Shown: one piece after another, positions 52,405 to 61,377 of the stretch
How the letters are laid out: the number at the start of each line of letters is the position of its first letter
Position numbering within the stretch: the stretch's first letter is position 1
Origin: Chloroflexia bacterium SDU3-3
GTDB taxonomy: Bacteria; Chloroflexota; Chloroflexia; Chloroflexales; Roseiflexaceae
Assembly (NCBI GenBank): GCA_009268125.1
Contig: WBOU01000022.1
Span: 28,389-92,388 of the forward strand
Length of the DNA: 64,000 bases
Reading direction: 5' to 3'
Position numbers and translations under genes: made by a program
Notes under the pieces: generated by a model
Seen by the model: only the letters and a program-made list of their open reading frames with translations
The model's database searches: none
Told to the model about the DNA's origin: nothing

Positions 52405-52480
52405 CGATACCACCAAGACTCCAAGACGCCAAGGGGCAAAGGATAACGAATACCACGAAGGCGCGACGGCGCGAAGGGAC
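52405..52480. repeat. CCAAG/CGAAGG periodic repeat
   Basis: ATACCACCAAGACTCCAAG followed by ACGCCAAGG and ACCACGAAGGCGCGA units upstream of ureC. Confidence 0.75.
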
Positions 52481-52515
52481 AGGAAGGGCTGGTGGTGTGA
52501 GCGGGGCTAACCCTA

Positions 52516-53310
52516 CCCACTTGGCCCATACGGCGAAGGTGTCGCTCGTGCAAACTGGCCATATGCACGAACACCAGCTGCCAGCGAACAGCACGGGAAT
52601 GCCCAAAATTGGGGGTTCGAAGGGGGTTACACCCCCTCGTGGGGTTCCTAGGGGCTAGCCCCTAGGCGCTGCCCGCGTAGGGCATCCACCCACCAACCAT
52701 CTACCACCGCCATCAACGAAGGCGCACCCTGGCCGAATCAACCACAACGCATATTTCATCAAAAACGCCTCGGAAACCCGTAGAAAGTGACACCTATTGA
52801 GGGGCATCACCCTCACATGGTGTCACTTTTGTAGGCGAGGCTTCTGAATGCGACAAAGCGAACAAGATGGCGTGCCAGACCATACACAAAGGATCACATC
52901 TTCTAAAAGCGCTCCCTACACCTCATTCGCGCTAACCCATGATCGCGGCATACCAGCCCACCTGTCCCATACGGCGAAGGTGCCACGCGTGCCCACTGGC
53001 CATATGCACGAACACCAGCTGCCAGCGGACAGCACGGGAATGCCCAAAATTGGGGGTTCGAAGGGGGTTACACCCCCTCGTGGGGTTCCTAGGGGCTAGC
53101 CCCTAGGCGCTGCCCGCGTAGGGCATCCACCCACCAACCATCTACCACCGCCATCAACGAAGGCGCACCCTGGCCGAATCAACCACAACGCATATTTTAT
53201 CAAAAACGCCTCGGAAACCCGTAGAAAGTGACACCTATTGAGGGGCATCGCCCCTGGCGGGGGTTCCGGGGGCTGGCCCCGGACGCCGCCCGCGCAGGGC
53301 ATCCACCCGC
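52516..53310 (+). repeat. Composite palindromic repeat copies, 441-bp tandem duplication
   Basis: The 248 bases at 52561-52808 are repeated without indels at 53002-53249, only a few bases differing. Each copy has module A, module B (palindrome CCTAGGGGCTAGCCCCTAGG) and the AAAGTGACACC boundary. A variant B module follows the second copy (53242-53305). After the first copy the boundary is mirrored (AAAGTGACACC 52784-52794 with GGTGTCACTTT 52819-52829). Confidence 0.88.
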
Positions 53311-53498
53311 CGCTCTCGCACCATCCCTATAGAAAAAAAAGAGCCAGCGGCCTTGGGCGAGGCTGCACTGCTGCGGTGTGGATTATGGCCAGCCGTCTTG
53401 CGCTTGCGCCTTCGCTGGATGGGCGAGGCCGCCGCCGTTTTTGCTGCGGAGCAGGCGGTTTTCACTGCGGCCCCGATGGTGATGGTTCCTCGTGGTTG
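53311..53498. other. Non-coding stretch between repeat copies
   Basis: GC-rich filler between two oriented repeat blocks. Segments such as GGCGAGGC and CTGCGGTGTGGATTATGGCCAG recur near 38030-38090. No gene is supported. Confidence 0.5.
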
Positions 53499-53848
53499 TT
53501 TGGTGTGTGCACTACGCAGGCGGCGGCTAGGGGCCTGCCCCTCACAGGGTGTCACTTTTGGGCTGTTTCAGCGTGGTTTTAGGTCGCCCCAACCGTGCAA
53601 CGCTGCAAGCATTGCCTACAGTTGGGGCGACCGGCTGCGGCTTCGATCATGGGGGTTCCTCTTTTGTGCTGGGTGTGCCCTGCGCGGGCGGCGGCTAGGG
53701 GCCTGCCCCTAGCGACCCCGCGAGGGGGCGATGCCCCCTTCGAACCCCCAATTTTGAGCGTTCCTATGCCGTTTCCTGGCTGCTGGTGTTCGTGCATATG
53801 GCCATCAAAACGCTAGCGGCACCTTCGCCGCATGGGCCGGGTGGGTAG
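53499..53848 (-). repeat. Composite palindromic repeat, full reverse copy
   Basis: Same module order as 36133-36503 but inverted. The central stem GGTCGCCCCAAC (53582-53593 on this strand) pairs perfectly over 12 bp with 53621-53632, around an inner hairpin 53597-53603/53609-53615. One stem pair is A-T here and G-C in the forward copy. Confidence 0.85.
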
Positions 53849-53929
53849 GGTGGGGCGGCGATGGCGGCGGGTGGGCGATGAGAGTGCGGTGCGCGTTTGC
53901 CGCATGGGTCGCATCCGAAATGCGCAGCC

Positions 53930-54171
53930 ATGGTGCAAGCCCAAGCCGCCATGGTGCAAGCCCGAGCCGCCATGGTGCAAGCCCGAGCCGCCATGGTGCA
54001 AGCCCGAGCCGCCATGGTGCAAGCCCAAGCCGCCATGGTGCAAGCCCGAGCCGCCATGGTGCAAGCCCGAGCCGCCATGGTGCAAGCCCAAGCCGCCATG
54101 GTGCAAGCCCAAGCCGCCATGGTGCAAGCCCAAGCCGCCATGGTGCAAGCCCAAGCCGCCATGGTGCAGGC
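53930..54171 (+). repeat. 21-bp tandem repeat array
   Basis: Eleven full units of ATGGTGCAAGCCCAAGCCGCC type (A/G variation at one position) plus a partial twelfth. All three plus-strand frames stay open through it, so frame openness is no evidence of coding. It is followed by a fragment of composite module A (54180-54230). Confidence 0.95.
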
Positions 54172-54308
54172 CAACAACCCACCTAGCCCATCCAGCCAAG
54201 GTACCGCTGGCGACAGCTGGCCATATGCACCACCATCCGCCGCCAGCGGAGCGGCAGCGCACAGCCCGATTTTCCCAAAAAACACGGCGCGAAACAGAGC
54301 AGGCCTGC

Positions 54309-54340
54309 AAAAAAAGCCCCTCCCCGCGCTGGGGAGGGGC
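54309..54340 (-). terminator. Terminator of the lipoprotein gene
   Basis: A perfect 10-bp stem GCCCCTCCCC (54316-54325) with GGGGAGGGGC (54331-54340), followed by TTTTTTT on the minus strand. Confidence 0.93.
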
Positions 54341-54352
54341 CACCAAGCAGCG

Positions 54353-54919
54353 CTACGAGCGCGGCACGCGGGGCGTGCGTGCGGGCCGCGTATCCGGCAG
54401 CGTCAGCGTGTAGGTCAGCGCCGTATCGCTCACCTCGAAGGCCGTGATCACGCCAGGGCCGTGGGCGGTCTTGTAGGAGCGCGCCCACGAGTCCGCGATC
54501 AGCGCGTTCAGCTCGGCCAGCTTGGCATCGCTCGCCGCTACCTTGCCCACCGAGGCCGAGGTGGCCTGCCACAGCACCTGGCCGCTGGTCAGCGTGGGCG
54601 TCAGCGTGGTGCTCAGCGCATAGCTCTTGCCCGTGTCGCTGGCGGTAAACGTGGCCGTCAGCACCACCTTGCCCGGCTGAAGGTCCACGTGGCGGTCGGT
54701 GATCTTGGTCGACCTGGGCGTCGTGATCACATAGCTGCTGTTGATCTGCTCCTCGGTGATCGTCACCACCTTGGTGGTGGCCGTGGCGGCGGGCGCGGCG
54801 CTGGCGGCGCTGGCCTCGGCCACGCTGGCCCGCGAGGCCGCGCGGGTGGTGCAGGATGTCGACGTGAGGGCCAGCAGCAGGGCCAGGGCGGCGAACGAAG
54901 ATTTGGCGGCAAGATTCAT
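54353..54919 (-). CDS. Putative lipoprotein of unknown function
   Basis: 188 residues. The N-terminus is a lipoprotein signal (FAALALLLALTSTSC, with Cys as the lipid-modified residue), followed by an Ala/Ser-rich spacer to about residue 48. A beta-rich domain of about 130 residues follows, with alternating strands such as KVVLTATFTASDTGKSYALS and ALTYTLTLP. The repeated strand pattern (HVDLQPGKVVLTATF) suggests a lipid-binding-like or LPS-transport-like beta scaffold, but I do not recognise the family. It is monocistronic, between the urease parts. Confidence 0.6.
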   Translation of the reverse strand: MNLAAKSSFAALALLLALTSTSCTTRAASRASVAEASAASAAPAATATTKVVTITEEQINSSYVITTPRSTKITDRHVDLQPGKVVLTATFTASDTGKSYALSTTLTPTLTSGQVLWQATSASVGKVAASDAKLAELNALIADSWARSYKTAHGPGVITAFEVSDTALTYTLTLPDTRPARTPRVPRS

Positions 54920-55151
54920 GGTGTCGCTCCTTTATGTCGTGTGCTTGGCGTAGCGCTCAGGCTCGCTACACAGGCTATGGTAGCCGCGCCGCGCCTTTCG
55001 CGACAGTGGCGCGGCGCACCACGTGGGCTGCGCCGCCGCACCCGCGCATGTGCGCCCGCTCACCCCGCGCCGTGACATGGCGCACATCCGCCCCGCGCGC
55101 CGCCGTGCTATCATCAGCCGATAGTGCCGCAGGCCGTAGGAGGGCGCGCAG

Positions 55152-56399
55152 ATGAGCGAGGACGAGATCGAGCCGGGCATCCTCCAGGTGTTCCGGCTGT
55201 GCGTGGGGGTGGAGTGGCTGCTGGCGGGCGGGGCCGCGCTGCTGCGCTGGCGGCAGCACGCCGACATCGCCGACGCCGCACTGTGGACGTGGGCGCAGAG
55301 CAGCTTTCTGCTGCTGTGGCTGACCCTGCCGTGGCTGCCCAGGGCCGTGGGGCGCGTGTTCCTGCCGGTGGCGCTGGTGGTGGCCTCGGCCAGCCCGCTG
55401 GTGGGGCAGGCCCTGAGCGCCCGCGCCATGGTGGCCAGCGGCACGCCCGCCCTGCTAGCCATTGCCGAGCCGGGGCGGCTCTCCATGCTGCTTATGGTGC
55501 CACTGCTGCTGGTGAGCGTGCAGTACGGCTACCGCGCCATGCTGGCCTTCACATGGGGCACCTCGCTGCTGATGCTGGCGCTGACGCTGGCCCTGGTGCC
55601 GCTGGGGCGCGGGGTACTGCTGGCCCTGGTGCTGGGCGCGGGGCTGAGGCCGCTGGTGTTCATGCTGGTGGGCTTCATCGTGGTGCGGCTGTCCAAGGCC
55701 CAGCGCCAGCTGCGCCGCGACCTAGTGCAGAAGAACGCGCAGCTGGCCAACTACGCCAGCACGCTGGAGGAGCTGGCGGTGAGCCGCGAGCGCAACCGGC
55801 TGGCTCGCGAGCTGCACGACACCCTGGCCCACACCCTCAGCGCGCTGAGCATCCAGCTCAAGGCGCTGGAGGTGCAGCTGGGCAGCGCCCCCGAGCAGGC
55901 GCGGGCCACGCTGGCCCAGGCCCAGGGCATCACCAGCAGCGGGCTGGATGAGGCGCGGCGCACCCTGCACGCGCTGCGGGCCAGGCCGCTGGAGAGCATG
56001 GGGCTGCTGGCCGCGCTGCGCCAGCTGGCCGAGCGCGGGGCCGAGCGCTGCGGCTGGGCCGCCCAGGTGCACATGCCGCCCGCCCTGCCCGCGCTACCCG
56101 CCGAGGTCGAGCAGCAGCTCTACCGCGTGGCCGAGGAGGCCCTGCAGAATGTCGAGCGGCACGCCCAGGCCCGCCATGTGCGGCTTGCGCTTCAGCATAG
56201 CTCGGGTATCATTCAGCTAGAGGTGGCGGATGATGGCGTGGGGTTCGACAGCGCCGCGCCAGCGCCGACGGGCCACTACGGCCTGGGCGGGCTGCGCGAG
56301 CGCGCCCAGCTGATCGGCGCGGCGCTGGAGGTGGCCAGCGCGCCCGGCAGGGGCACGCGGCTGCGGCTGAGCGTTCCATACGCGGAGGGCAGGGCATGA
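55152..56399 (+). CDS. Membrane sensor histidine kinase, NarL-type (HisKA_3)
   Basis: 415 residues. About five to six membrane helices (residues 10-180) without a large extracellular domain are followed by a coiled linker and the dimerisation motif RNRLARELHDTLAHTL with phospho-acceptor H222. The ATPase domain has the N-box VAEEALQNVERHAQA and G-boxes VADDGVGFD and GLGGLRERA. It resembles DesK/LiaS-like kinases that sense membrane state. Its stop overlaps the response regulator start as ATGA, so the pair works together. Confidence 0.9.
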   Translation: MSEDEIEPGILQVFRLCVGVEWLLAGGAALLRWRQHADIADAALWTWAQSSFLLLWLTLPWLPRAVGRVFLPVALVVASASPLVGQALSARAMVASGTPALLAIAEPGRLSMLLMVPLLLVSVQYGYRAMLAFTWGTSLLMLALTLALVPLGRGVLLALVLGAGLRPLVFMLVGFIVVRLSKAQRQLRRDLVQKNAQLANYASTLEELAVSRERNRLARELHDTLAHTLSALSIQLKALEVQLGSAPEQARATLAQAQGITSSGLDEARRTLHALRARPLESMGLLAALRQLAERGAERCGWAAQVHMPPALPALPAEVEQQLYRVAEEALQNVERHAQARHVRLALQHSSGIIQLEVADDGVGFDSAAPAPTGHYGLGGLRERAQLIGAALEVASAPGRGTRLRLSVPYAEGRA

Positions 56400-57046
56400 T
56401 ACGGGTGCTGATCGTGGATGACCAGGACATCGTGCGCGAGGGGCTGCGGGTGGTGCTGGGGGCCAGCCCGCAGATCGAGGTGGTGGGCGTGGCAGCGGAT
56501 GGCGCGGCGGCGGTGGAGCAGGCGGCAGCGCTGCGCCCCGATGTGACCCTGATGGACCTGAAGATGCCGCTGATGGACGGCGTGCAGGCCACCCAGGCCA
56601 TCCGGCAGCGCACCCCCGAGGTGGCCGTGATCGTGCTGACCACCTACGACGAGGACACATGGATTCTGGATGCCATCCGCGCGGGGGCCGCAGGCTACCT
56701 GCTGAAAGATACCAGCAGCGCCAGCCTAGTGGCCGCCATCGAGGGCGTGGTGGCGGGCAGAACCCATATCGACCCGGCGGTGGCGGCGCGGCTGTTCAGC
56801 TTCGTGCGCACGGGGGTGCCCGCCCGCAGCGCCGTGGTCGATCAGCTCAGCGAGCGCGAGCTGGGCGTGCTGCGGCTGCTGGCCAGCGGCCTGAGCAACA
56901 GCGCCATCGGCGATAGGCTGGGCCTAGCCGAGGGCACCGTGCGCAACCACGTGACCAGCATCTTTGCCAAGCTGGGCGTGGCCGACCGCGCCCAGGCCAC
57001 CGCGCTGGCCTGGCGCTACGGCCTCGTCACCCCCGATGGCGGCTAG
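56396..57046 (+). CDS. NarL/FixJ family response regulator
   Basis: 216 residues. The receiver domain has IVDDQDIVREGL and phospho-acceptor D54 (VTLMDLKMPLMDG), with the T and K positions in VLTTYDED and LLKDTSS. The LuxR-type HTH is LSERELGVLRLLASGLSNSAIGD followed by VRNHVTSIFAKLG. It is a transcription factor phosphorylated by the adjacent kinase. Its position between ureB and the lipoprotein gene, and converging on ureB, suggests it may control one of these, but no binding site is identified. Confidence 0.93.
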   Translation: MIRVLIVDDQDIVREGLRVVLGASPQIEVVGVAADGAAAVEQAAALRPDVTLMDLKMPLMDGVQATQAIRQRTPEVAVIVLTTYDEDTWILDAIRAGAAGYLLKDTSSASLVAAIEGVVAGRTHIDPAVAARLFSFVRTGVPARSAVVDQLSERELGVLRLLASGLSNSAIGDRLGLAEGTVRNHVTSIFAKLGVADRAQATALAWRYGLVTPDGG

Positions 57047-57048
57047 GG

Positions 57049-57426
57049 CTACTCGGCGGTGAAACCCTTCTCCTTGGCCCGCAGCAGCGCGGCCCGCCGC
57101 CCGCCCTCGGTGTCGGTGCTGCCATCGGCCAGATTGTTGAAGCCCACCGCCCGCCGCAGCCCGCCCAGCGCCACCAGCTCCACATCGCGGGTGTCGCCCG
57201 GCTCGAAGCGCACCGCCAGCCCGGCGGGGATGTTCAGGCGCATGCCCAGTGCCGCCTCACGGTCGAAGGCCAGGGCCCGGTTCACCTCGAAAAAGTGGAA
57301 GTGCGACCCGACCTGGATGGGCCGGTCGCCCGTGTTGCTCACGCTGATCGTCACCGTTGGGCGGCCCGCGTTGATCTCGATCGGCTCGTCGCGCAGGATG
57401 TAGCGGCTGTTCCCCGAAGCGGCCAT
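57049..57426 (-). CDS. ureB: Urease beta subunit
   Basis: 125 residues from ATG at 57426, with GGAGGGG directly upstream. Motifs of UreB are clear: [34 protein letters not shown] and [23 protein letters not shown]. The protein packs against UreC. The gene lies 48 bp after an epimerase-like gene and converges with the response regulator, 2 bp from its stop. Confidence 0.95.
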   Translation of the reverse strand: MAASGNSRYILRDEPIEINAGRPTVTISVSNTGDRPIQVGSHFHFFEVNRALAFDREAALGMRLNIPAGLAVRFEPGDTRDVELVALGGLRRAVGFNNLADGSTDTEGGRRAALLRAKEKGFTAE

Positions 57427-57474
57427 GGTCCCCTCCTCGTCTAGCAATCCCTCGGCAATCCTACAGAAACCAGA

Positions 57475-58314
57475 TCACTCGGCATTCCACGAGCGCCACG
57501 AGTAGGCCGGCTCGTAGCCCAGCAGCCTGCGGGCCTTCTCGATCGAGAGCAGCGTCTCGTGCTCGCCGGTGGTGGCGCGCAGGGGCACGCCGGGGAAGAC
57601 CTCGGCCATCAGCGCGCTGTTGGGCGTCTCCATCACCGTGTCGGCGGCGGCGATGATGAACGACTCGGCACCCTTGATGTCTGCCAGCAGCCCTAGGCGG
57701 CAGGAGAGCGCCACGTCGCGGGCATCCACATAGCCCCACAGGTTCCACTTGCGCAGCCGTGCGTCGGCCTGGAAGCTGCGGAACTGCGCGTAGTCCTGCG
57801 GCTCCATCACATTCGAGAAGCGCAGTCCAACAAAGGGGATGCCGCTCTGGCGGCTGATCTGGCGGGCCATCTCCTCGCCCAGCACCTTGGAGAGCGCGTA
57901 GCTCGACTGGGGGTAGAGCGGGTGGGCCTCGTCGATCGGGGCGTAGTGCGGCTGCTCGCGGTCGAAGGGCAGGCCCAGCGTGGTCTCGCTGGATGCCCAG
58001 ACCACGCGGCCCAGGCCCAGCAGCGCGGCGGCGCTAAATACGTTGTAGGTGCTGGTGGTGTTGACAAAAAACGTGCGGGCGTCGGTCTCTAGGCCTGGGG
58101 CAGGGATGGCGGCCAGATGCACCACAGCATCTGCGCCGCGCAGCGCCTCCACCGCCTGGCCGTAGTCCGTCAGGTCGGCGCGCAGGAATGGGGCGAGCAG
58201 CTCGTGGGGCTTGGCCAGATCCACGTTGAGCACATCGTACCCGTGCTCCGCCAGGTCGCGCACCACTGCGCGGCCCGCCTTGCCGCTGCCGCCGGTCACA
58301 ACAATCTTTTTCAT
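57475..58314 (-). CDS. NAD-dependent epimerase/dehydratase (extended SDR)
   Basis: 279 residues. The Rossmann motif is VVTGGSGKAGRAVV, the catalytic motif SSYALSKVLGEE (YxxxK) and RFSNVMEP follows. The closest named type is uronate dehydrogenase-like or nucleotide-sugar epimerase, with substrate unknown. It is inserted between ureA and ureB on the same strand, 39 bp after ureA and 48 bp before ureB. That is an unusual neighbour for a urease operon; a passenger function is as likely as a role in nitrogen metabolism. Confidence 0.85.
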   Translation of the reverse strand: MKKIVVTGGSGKAGRAVVRDLAEHGYDVLNVDLAKPHELLAPFLRADLTDYGQAVEALRGADAVVHLAAIPAPGLETDARTFFVNTTSTYNVFSAAALLGLGRVVWASSETTLGLPFDREQPHYAPIDEAHPLYPQSSYALSKVLGEEMARQISRQSGIPFVGLRFSNVMEPQDYAQFRSFQADARLRKWNLWGYVDARDVALSCRLGLLADIKGAESFIIAAADTVMETPNSALMAEVFPGVPLRATTGEHETLLSIEKARRLLGYEPAYSWRSWNAE

Positions 58315-58353
58315 AGCGCTCGGTGGCTAGCGCGCAGCCGTCGTGGCCCCGCG

Positions 58354-58656
58354 CTAGATAATCGGATCGTGACACGAGATCAGCTTGGTGCCATCGGGGA
58401 AGGTCGCCTCGATCTGCACGATCGTCAGCATGTCCGGCACCGCATCCATCACATCATCGCGGCCTACGACGTGGCGGCCAAGCTCCATCAGCTCGGCCAC
58501 GCTCTTTCCGTCGCGCGCGCCCTCCAGCAGGGCCTCAGCGATCAGCGCGGTGGCCTCGGCCACATTCAGTTTCAGGCCGCGCCCTCGGCGTTTGCGCGCG
58601 AGGTCGGCGGCGACGTAGATCAGCAGTTTCTCCTGCTCGCGTGGGGTCAGCAGCAT
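58354..58656 (-). CDS. ureA: Urease gamma subunit
   Basis: 100 residues from ATG at 58656 with GGAGGG upstream, the standard gamma length. Motifs [56 protein letters not shown] and the C-terminal [20 protein letters not shown] are diagnostic (parts quoted here in blocks). It is the first gene of the ureA-SDR-ureB unit. Maturation genes ureD, E, F and G are not in the window. Confidence 0.95.
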   Translation of the reverse strand: MLLTPREQEKLLIYVAADLARKRRGRGLKLNVAEATALIAEALLEGARDGKSVAELMELGRHVVGRDDVMDAVPDMLTIVQIEATFPDGTKLISCHDPII

Positions 58657-58782
58657 GGGAACCCTCCAGCAGCTCTCGCCGAAGTGAAAGAGAATGCTGC
58701 GAGTATACCCGCGCATCCTAGCAGGGTCAAGTGCGGGGCACAGCAGAGCGCAGGGCTGCGCGTTCTCGACAGAGCGCTGATT

Positions 58783-58890
58783 CTTTTACCACCAAGGCTC
58801 CAAGGCACCAAGGAAGAAAAGAGAACGGATACCACCAAGGCGCGAAGACATGAAGGGATCGAATGAACCGACTCACCACCAAGATACTCC
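58783..58890. repeat. CCAAG-family repeat upstream of ureA
   Basis: TTTTACCACCAAGGCTCC with GCACCAAGG units, then ATACCACCAAGGCGCGAAG and ACTCACCACCAAG: three degenerate copies of the starting motif in about 110 bp. The rest of 58657-58993 shows nothing recognisable. Confidence 0.75.
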
Positions 58891-58993
58891 TATGCGAAGC
58901 GTTATCAGATAGAACGCATAGGCCCTCCTGATAGCAGAGCGCCCGCCGCCCTGGTGTGGGCGGCGGGCGCTGGGAAGGCAAGTAGGCATGCAG

Positions 58994-59815
58994 CTAGGCG
59001 CGGCGGATCTGGGCCGTGCCGACCGCCAGCCACAGCGCCACCAGCGCCCTGCGGCCCTGGCGGATCTGCTCGCGCAGCGGCAGCGTGGCCAGCTGCTCGC
59101 CATAGCGGCCCATGGCCCACAGAAACATGTCCAGCTCGGTGGCAAAATCAAAGAACGGCAGCACACGGCGGCGGCGGGCCACCCGCACCACCGGCTCGTA
59201 CACATGGCTGTACCAGAACGGCAGCAACTGGTCGCCCGCCGCGCCCATACGTTCAAGCTCGGGGCGCATGCGGTCGATCATGGCGCTCAGCTCGTCGAAC
59301 GCGCCCAGGCAGGCGGCGTAGAGCGTGTGGTGGGCCGGGTGGTCGGCGGCAAAGAAGCACGCGCCGAAGAAGTCGGCCCGCTCCTGGGCCAGCAGGAAGC
59401 GCATAGCCTCCGCCGCAGGCGGCACCGGGTCGAACAGATACTCCACCACATTGGCGCGCAGGAACATATGCCCCCGCGTGCGGGCCGCCGCCACCCGGCG
59501 GTTGCCATCGCGCACAAAGTAGCTCTCGCCTATCTTGTAGAGGGTGATCGGACGTGAGGGCGGGGCTGGCGGCAGCGGCGCTACCGCGTATAGATCGGGA
59601 AGGCGCTGCTCGAAGAGATCATTCCGCAGCGTGGGCAGCATGATCCGGTAGATCGGCACAACACAGGTTCCACGTTCTACACGCTCCAGCAGCTTTGCTC
59701 GTTCGCCCTCGCTCACCTGATGGGCGAGCGGGCGGCGACGAAGCAGATCGTCGACCGAGGCGAAAAGTGCATCCCAGCCACCAACTTGCGAATGAGAGGC
59801 GATGTTTTCGGTCAT
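58994..59815 (-). CDS. ParB/sulfiredoxin-fold domain protein
   Basis: 273 residues from ATG at 59815. The start 7 codons earlier overlaps a -10 TATAAT box and is therefore unlikely. The middle region PITLYKIGESYFVRDGNRRVAAAR matches the ParB/Srx-type nucleotide-binding core (IGxxYFVRDGNRRV). The second half is helical with an acidic and aromatic-rich pattern and no known motif. Unlike partition ParB there is no helix-turn-helix or adjacent parA, so it is likely an orphan regulator or enzyme of the wider family. Confidence 0.65.
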   Translation of the reverse strand: MTENIASHSQVGGWDALFASVDDLLRRRPLAHQVSEGERAKLLERVERGTCVVPIYRIMLPTLRNDLFEQRLPDLYAVAPLPPAPPSRPITLYKIGESYFVRDGNRRVAAARTRGHMFLRANVVEYLFDPVPPAAEAMRFLLAQERADFFGACFFAADHPAHHTLYAACLGAFDELSAMIDRMRPELERMGAAGDQLLPFWYSHVYEPVVRVARRRRVLPFFDFATELDMFLWAMGRYGEQLATLPLREQIRQGRRALVALWLAVGTAQIRRA

Positions 59816-60180
59816 GGCGCTACATCCCCGCAACATTATATCGGCAATTCAGCAGATCGAAAACGACAGGTTCACGATCAGGCCTCAGTGCCTTGATTGC
59901 GGCTGCACAGCCATGTCTTTAAAGGATGCCAGGGGTTTGTGATGATAGTTACAGCATTTCTTCGCCAGCTATTATAACACAGCCCTAAACAAATAGATCA
60001 TCAATATGCGACTTTTGGTGGAGATCTTGCAACAGGCCAGGCCCGAGTGCCGCCATCCACGATACCTGGCATTGCGCCAGAAAACACAAACGCCGCACCA
60101 GCGAGCTGTTATGAGCAGCTAGGCGCTGCCACACGATCACGGGCGGGGCGGCGCACTGGCCAGCCGCCCCGCGCTGGCCG
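59816..60180. other. Intergenic region without recognised gene
   Basis: Contains the TATAAT at about 59834-59839 (minus strand) serving the ParB-like gene. The remainder is ordinary non-coding sequence, with no repeat or hairpin that I recognise. Confidence 0.5.
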
Positions 60181-61101
60181 CTAGCCAGCCTGCTGGCGCT
60201 TGGTCCAGTAGCGCACCAGGCCCTGCCAGCTCTGGTCGAGCGGGGTGGCCTGGTTGTAGGTGGCGGCATCCTCGGCGCTGCCGCCCAGCTCGGCGTCGGC
60301 CTGGGCCTGCAGGCGGGCGATCTGCTCCTCGGCGCTCAGGCCAGCCGCCATGCCAGAGCGCACCAGCTCGGCCCAGCTCCACAGGTGCTCGCGGTAGCTG
60401 GCGATATGCTCGGCTACGTCGAAGGCCGGGCCAAAGTGGGTCGGGCACAGCACCTGCGGCCCCAGGCTCGCCAGCAGCCCTAGGGAGGCATCCCATAGCT
60501 CTAGGTTGATGTCGGGCGGCGGCGTGGCGGGGCGCGCGTAGCGGAAGCCGGGCAGGCGCACGCCGCCGGTGTCGCCCACAAACACCGCGCCGCTCTCCTG
60601 ATCGTGGTAGAACACGTGGTGCGAGGCGTGGCCCGGCGCGTAATGCACACGCACCTCGCGCCCGCCCAGCCGCAGCGTCTCGCCGCCGGCCAGGGCGCGC
60701 AGATTGGCCTCGGGCACCGCCAGAAACTCGCCCCACAGGTAGTCCATCTGCTCGCCATACAGCCGGGTGGCGCTGGCCAGCAGCTTCTCGGGGTGCAGCA
60801 TATGCGTCGCCCCGCGCTCGTGCACATACACCTGGATGTGCGGGTAGCGCTGCACGATCGTGCCCGTGGCACCGGCGTGGTCGAGGTGAATATGCGTCAG
60901 CAGCAGCGAGCGCACATCGTAAAAGCTCAGCCCCTGCGCGGCCAGCCCCGCCTCCAGCGCGGGCAGGCAGCACGCCGGGCCGGGGTCGACCAGGGCGGGC
61001 TGCTCGCCGCGCAGCAGGTAGGTGCCGATCACATGCTCGCGCCCAAGGTGCAGGTCATCAATCAGGCCAATGCTCGCAGGGAGCGTCGGTTCAGGGTTCA
61101 T
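60181..61101 (-). CDS. Metallo-beta-lactamase-fold hydrolase
   Basis: 306 residues. The zinc motif is LLLTHIHLDHAGATG (THIHLDH), then APGHASHHVFYHDQES and VFVGDTGG, with a last His in PTHFGPAFD. This is a standard MBL-fold hydrolase with about 80 residues of helical C-terminal extension. Likely substrates include acyl-homoserine-lactone-like, glyoxalase-like or other small esters; the sequence does not decide. It is divergent from argF. Confidence 0.85.
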   Translation of the reverse strand: MNPEPTLPASIGLIDDLHLGREHVIGTYLLRGEQPALVDPGPACCLPALEAGLAAQGLSFYDVRSLLLTHIHLDHAGATGTIVQRYPHIQVYVHERGATHMLHPEKLLASATRLYGEQMDYLWGEFLAVPEANLRALAGGETLRLGGREVRVHYAPGHASHHVFYHDQESGAVFVGDTGGVRLPGFRYARPATPPPDINLELWDASLGLLASLGPQVLCPTHFGPAFDVAEHIASYREHLWSWAELVRSGMAAGLSAEEQIARLQAQADAELGGSAEDAATYNQATPLDQSWQGLVRYWTKRQQAG

Positions 61102-61236
61102 GGTCTAGCTCATTTCTTCTGGAAACGCTCGATCGCGGGGATTGTACGCCCACCGCCAGCGCGCGTCAAAGCCAGCGGTTGCGATAGCGCGACAGATTCC
61201 ACCCCAGAAAACCACACAGCGCCAGCCGATCTCTTG

Positions 61237-61242
61237 TATAAT
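61237..61242 (+). promoter_or_regulatory. -10 box of the argF leader
   Basis: Consensus TATAAT 38 bp before the leader peptide ATG. The -35 region near 61214-61219 is poor. Confidence 0.6.
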
Positions 61243-61279
61243 CGTCGCATTTCTTCCAGACAGCCGACGGGCGAAGTCG

Positions 61280-61360
61280 ATGGCACACATCAGCGATAAA
61301 AACCTACGCGCCACCACCGGGGCCATGCCCCAGCTTCGCCGTTTCTTCCGTCGCATGTAG
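61280..61360 (+). CDS. Arginine-codon leader peptide of argF
   Basis: A 26-codon ORF ending in LRRFFRRM, with four Arg codons in two adjacent pairs close to its stop and one earlier. The stop lies 17 bases before a strong terminator hairpin and the peptide is 96 bases upstream of argF. The coding region also holds GGGGC/GCCCC, and AGCTTC within it can pair with GAAGCT in the terminator arm. This is the classic layout of a ribosome-mediated attenuator that senses charged tRNA-Arg. Confidence 0.78.
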   Translation: MAHISDKNLRATTGAMPQLRRFFRRM

Positions 61361-61377
61361 CACACAAGCTGACAACC

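Noticed and set aside
52516..53848. Insertion sequence with transposase
   Set aside because: No open frame resembling a transposase and no target duplication could be seen; the region is better described as dispersed palindromic repeats.
53897..55075. Long plus-strand frame through the 21-bp array with MVQAQAA repeats, and opposite frames with TMAAWAC repeats
   Set aside because: All frames are open through the array because of its period, and the rest overlaps a clear lipoprotein gene on the other strand.
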